NCBI GenBank assembly: GCA_027488905.1 | Contig: JAIYAT010000035.1 | Span: 124,001 to 188,000 of the forward strand | Source: Bacteroidota bacterium | Lineage (GTDB): Bacteria > Bacteroidota > Bacteroidia > UKL13-3 | Length of the DNA: 64,000 bases | Direction of reading: 5' to 3' | Shown here: one piece after another, positions 59,112-64,000 of the stretch | How positions within the stretch are numbered: the stretch's first letter is position 1 | How the letters are laid out: each line of letters opens with the position of its first letter | Position numbers and translations under genes: made by a program | The notes under the pieces: model-generated | Databases searched by the model: none | Told to the model about the DNA's origin: nothing | The model's input: only the letters and a program-made list of their open reading frames with translations

Positions 59112-60227
59112 TTAACTAAACATCTTTCTGTAAGTATAATGAATTTTGCTGGTTTTTGCACCAAGGGATTGAATAAGACTTTGCATTTTGGGATTAAAAT
59201 CGCCTATCCATGCAAGTTCACATGTTTTGAATTGCTTGGTTTTTTGCATAGCCGCATAAAATTTCATAATCATTCCTGTTTCAAGACCTTGGTTTTGGTA
59301 GGCGGGAATTACACCAAAAACGATGCCTCGCATTCTATTCAGCTTTTCAAAATAGCGAAAGAAAAGAAACTTCAACTTTCCATACCAATTTAAGTCTCCA
59401 TTAACATGTTTAAATAGCTGATTAACTTCAGGAATGGCTATAAAAAAACCAGCTGCTTGGTTATTAGCATATGCGAACCAAATTCCTTCTTCAAGTAGAA
59501 TTGGTTTTAGTGAATTTAATGTAATTAAAATTCGATCTAGCGTAATGGGTACATAGTCGTGACGATGCTGCCAGGCTTGGTTGTAAATAGACACAAAGTC
59601 ATTCGCAAATCGGTCAAGTTCTTTAATTTTAAAATGTTCAAAATGGAAGTTTTGATTCTGAAAAACTCTATTTGCCATGTTTTGAAATCTATCAATATTA
59701 AAGGTTTCAACAGAAATTTCTGAGGTAAGTTGTTGAAAAAGGAGCTGATAAGAATTACTTTCAAACAAGTTTTGGTAATAGATGGGATTATAATTTTCTT
59801 GGTAGGAGGGAATGGCATTTGCAGTAGTTAATAAACCCCAATATTTATCTCGCTCGCCAAAGTTTATTGGACCATCTACGCCAATAAATCCTAGATTTTT
59901 TAACCATGTTTCTGCAGTTTCTAATAAAATTTTAGCCGCTTCATAATTGTCGATTGATTCGAAGAAACCAATACCACCAATTTTAGATTTTAGTTGATTG
60001 GCATCATAAAAGGCAGCAATTCTGCCAATAATTTTTTTTGAATCATTTAGTATTAGCCATGCCTTTATTTTTCCATCCTTTAATAAACTGTTGGTTTGCG
60101 GATTAAAAATAGGGAAGAGGTCTTGTTGCAAATGAGGAATATAATTTTTATCATTTGAATAAAAACTTGGAGCACAGTGCACAAAATCTTTTAGCAGCTT
60201 CTTTGTATTAACTTCTATGACATGCAT
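59112..60227 (-). CDS. GNAT-like N-acyltransferase-fold protein
   Basis: KAWLILNDSKKIIGRIAAFYD, LKNLGFIGVDGPINFGERDKYWGLL. Confidence 0.75.
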   Translation of the reverse strand: MHVIEVNTKKLLKDFVHCAPSFYSNDKNYIPHLQQDLFPIFNPQTNSLLKDGKIKAWLILNDSKKIIGRIAAFYDANQLKSKIGGIGFFESIDNYEAAKILLETAETWLKNLGFIGVDGPINFGERDKYWGLLTTANAIPSYQENYNPIYYQNLFESNSYQLLFQQLTSEISVETFNIDRFQNMANRVFQNQNFHFEHFKIKELDRFANDFVSIYNQAWQHRHDYVPITLDRILITLNSLKPILLEEGIWFAYANNQAAGFFIAIPEVNQLFKHVNGDLNWYGKLKFLFFRYFEKLNRMRGIVFGVIPAYQNQGLETGMIMKFYAAMQKTKQFKTCELAWIGDFNPKMQSLIQSLGAKTSKIHYTYRKMFS

Positions 60228-60318
60228 ATGATGCGAATTTCGATATATACTTCACAAAACCCAAATATCTGTTTTGCACTCTTAGCCCAATTGATTAATT
60301 TGCTCAAAATTTTAAATT

Positions 60319-60858
60319 ATGTTGAATATAGGCGACAGGTTACCAGATTTTAAATTAAAGGGATTTGACGGTAAGGATTACACACAATTTGATTATGCAG
60401 ATAAGTACGCCTTAGCGGTTATATTTACTTGCAATAGCTCACCCATATCAAAGGCCTATGGTCAAAGGTTAATTGATTTGTTCGAAAAATATGAAGAGGA
60501 TAGTATGGGAATTGTTGGAATTAATTCTAATGATGCCATTCAATCACCAGAAGATAGTTTTGAGCAAATGAAATTTGTAGCCGAGCGTCTTGGATTGGAT
60601 GACATGCATTTTTTATATTTACAAGACGAAACACAAGAAGTGGCAATGCGTTTTGGGGCAAAAGTAAATCCAGAAGTATTTTTGTTTAACCGTAAAAGAG
60701 AATTGGTTTATAAAGGAGCAATAGATGATTGCTGGGAAAACGAAGCCATGGTTACGGCTGTTTACTTGGAGGATGCAATTGAAGAAGCTTTGGATGGAAT
60801 GGAGATTGACTACCCAGAAATTCCTGCAGTAGGGACTCCAATCATTTGGAAAAAATAA
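60319..60858 (+). CDS. Thioredoxin-like AhpC/TSA family protein
   Basis: LPDFKLKGFDGKDY, VIFTCNSSPISKAYGQRL, NPEVFLFNRKRELVYKGAIDD. Confidence 0.88.
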   Translation: MLNIGDRLPDFKLKGFDGKDYTQFDYADKYALAVIFTCNSSPISKAYGQRLIDLFEKYEEDSMGIVGINSNDAIQSPEDSFEQMKFVAERLGLDDMHFLYLQDETQEVAMRFGAKVNPEVFLFNRKRELVYKGAIDDCWENEAMVTAVYLEDAIEEALDGMEIDYPEIPAVGTPIIWKK

Positions 60859-61691
60859 AAAACACTCGCTTTTTTAGGCAAAGTATGCTTGGTAAGGTAG
60901 TTATTATTACAGGAGCATCTTCTGGAATTGGAGAAGCATGTGCATATGCCTTCGCAAAGGAGGGGGCGAAATTGGTATTATCTGCTCGCAATAAAGAAAA
61001 GTTAAATCTTATTGGTCAAAAATTAATTTCTCAAGGCATAGAAGTCCTTCTAGTTCCATGCGATGTTAGGAATGAAATTGAATGCAAACAACTAATAGAA
61101 AGTGCATTTGCCTATTTTGGTAAAATTGATGTATTAATAAACAATGCTGGGATAAGCATGCGTGCGCTCTTCAAAGATGTTGAGATTGGGGTAATGGAGC
61201 AACTTATGCAAACCAATTTTTGGGGTGCGGTTTATTGCACAAAATATGCCTTGCCTTACTTGTTAGAAAGCAAAGGCTCTGTGATTGGAGTTAACTCTTG
61301 GGCCGGGTTTACTGGCCTTCCTGCACGTACAGGATATACAGCGTCCAAGTTTGCATTACTTGGTTTTTTAGAGGCCTTACGGGTTGAGAATTTAAAAACA
61401 GGTTTGCATGTTGGCAGCATTTTTCCAGGTTATACCACTTCAAACATTCGAAATACTGCATTAAATGCTAGAGGTGAGGCACAATTGGAAAGTCCGCTTG
61501 AAGAAAAGAAATTAATGCCAGCTGCTGAGGTAGCGTCTGAAATTGTGAATATGGTTAGAAAAAGGCGCAAGTATCACATATTAACGTTTACTGGTAAATT
61601 GATGTATTGGGTAAACAAGTTGTTTCCAGATTATGTAGACAGAAAGGTTTTTGAAGTTGTTTCGCGGGAGAAGGACTCTCCCTTTCACTAG
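60846..61691 (+). CDS. Short-chain dehydrogenase/reductase
   Basis: VVIITGASSGIGEACAYAFAKEGAKLVLSAR, LINNAGIS, YTASKFALLGF. Confidence 0.95.
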   Translation: MEKIKNTRFFRQSMLGKVVIITGASSGIGEACAYAFAKEGAKLVLSARNKEKLNLIGQKLISQGIEVLLVPCDVRNEIECKQLIESAFAYFGKIDVLINNAGISMRALFKDVEIGVMEQLMQTNFWGAVYCTKYALPYLLESKGSVIGVNSWAGFTGLPARTGYTASKFALLGFLEALRVENLKTGLHVGSIFPGYTTSNIRNTALNARGEAQLESPLEEKKLMPAAEVASEIVNMVRKRRKYHILTFTGKLMYWVNKLFPDYVDRKVFEVVSREKDSPFH

Positions 61692-61716
61692 GTTGTATTG
61701 GTGTTAAACCAAAGAA

Positions 61717-61737
61717 GGCGCGGCCTGCGGCCGCGCC
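61717..61737. repeat. Perfect GC-rich hairpin
   Basis: GGCGCGGCC TGC GGCCGCGCC, 9-bp arms. Confidence 0.9.
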
Positions 61738-61803
61738 CTACTATATATGAACAGCATTTCTGCCATTCCCAACCCCCACCATTTGAGGGGGAACATGGGA
61801 ATA

Positions 61804-63816
<2,013 letters not shown>

Positions 63817-63837
63817 TCAAGGGTTTTAAGCCACTTG

Positions 63838-63846
63838 TTATCCACA
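63838..63846 (+). promoter_or_regulatory. Perfect DnaA-box consensus upstream of gyrB
   Basis: TTATCCACA. Confidence 0.5.
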
Positions 63847-63887
63847 TTTTATCCTTTTCTAACTTGCTGTAAAAAAGGTCTTTTGGT

Positions 63888-64000
63888 TCAAACCGAACCT
63901 AAATTTTTGAGATACTCCTCCCATGGTTTAAAAACCGCTTCATTTACCTTCATTTCTCCGCTTACTAACTTGTTGAAATTGTGGATAGAGAACTGCTCAT
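63888..64000 (-). CDS. 3' end of a CDS starting beyond the window; unidentified
   Basis: ...EQFSIHNFNKLVSGEMKVNEAVFKPWEEYLKNLGSV* read on the minus strand. Confidence 0.6.
   Translation of the reverse strand, partial: EQFSIHNFNKLVSGEMKVNEAVFKPWEEYLKNLGSV

Overview
AT-rich Bacteroidetes chromosomal segment. It is mostly housekeeping and envelope genes: a type IX secretion/gliding block (porP/sprF-like, gldK-gldL-gldM-gldN), pyrC, dnaN, gyrB, hemW, queG, map, rqcH, a short exopolysaccharide-type locus and two tandem T9SS-cargo-like proteins. There are three tRNAs: Arg(ACG), Leu(CAA) and His(GTG). I see no CRISPR array, prophage, intact IS element or recognisable defence island. The strongest unexplained signal is a dispersed DNA word, GGTTCAAACC, with directional extended consensus TTGGTTCAAACCGAA and a shorter variant GGTTCAACC. 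I count 15 exact 10-mers and 9 exact 9-mers plus many half-sites. They occur in both orientations and mostly inside unrelated CDSs in different reading frames, so the constraint looks DNA-level. Other notable items: a chimeric pseudogene joining pyrC and pirin fragments at an 8-bp microhomology; two intergenic minisatellites (22-bp and 20-bp units) plus solitary copies of the 22-bp core; an unlisted 36-aa ORF coupled between a nuclease/phospholipase gene and dnaN; a nested palindrome over the predicted gldKLMN promoter; a lipoprotein globin next to an ECF sigma/anti-sigma pair; and a Cys-free IscA/HesB-like protein. All functional calls come from reading the sequence only; no database search was run.
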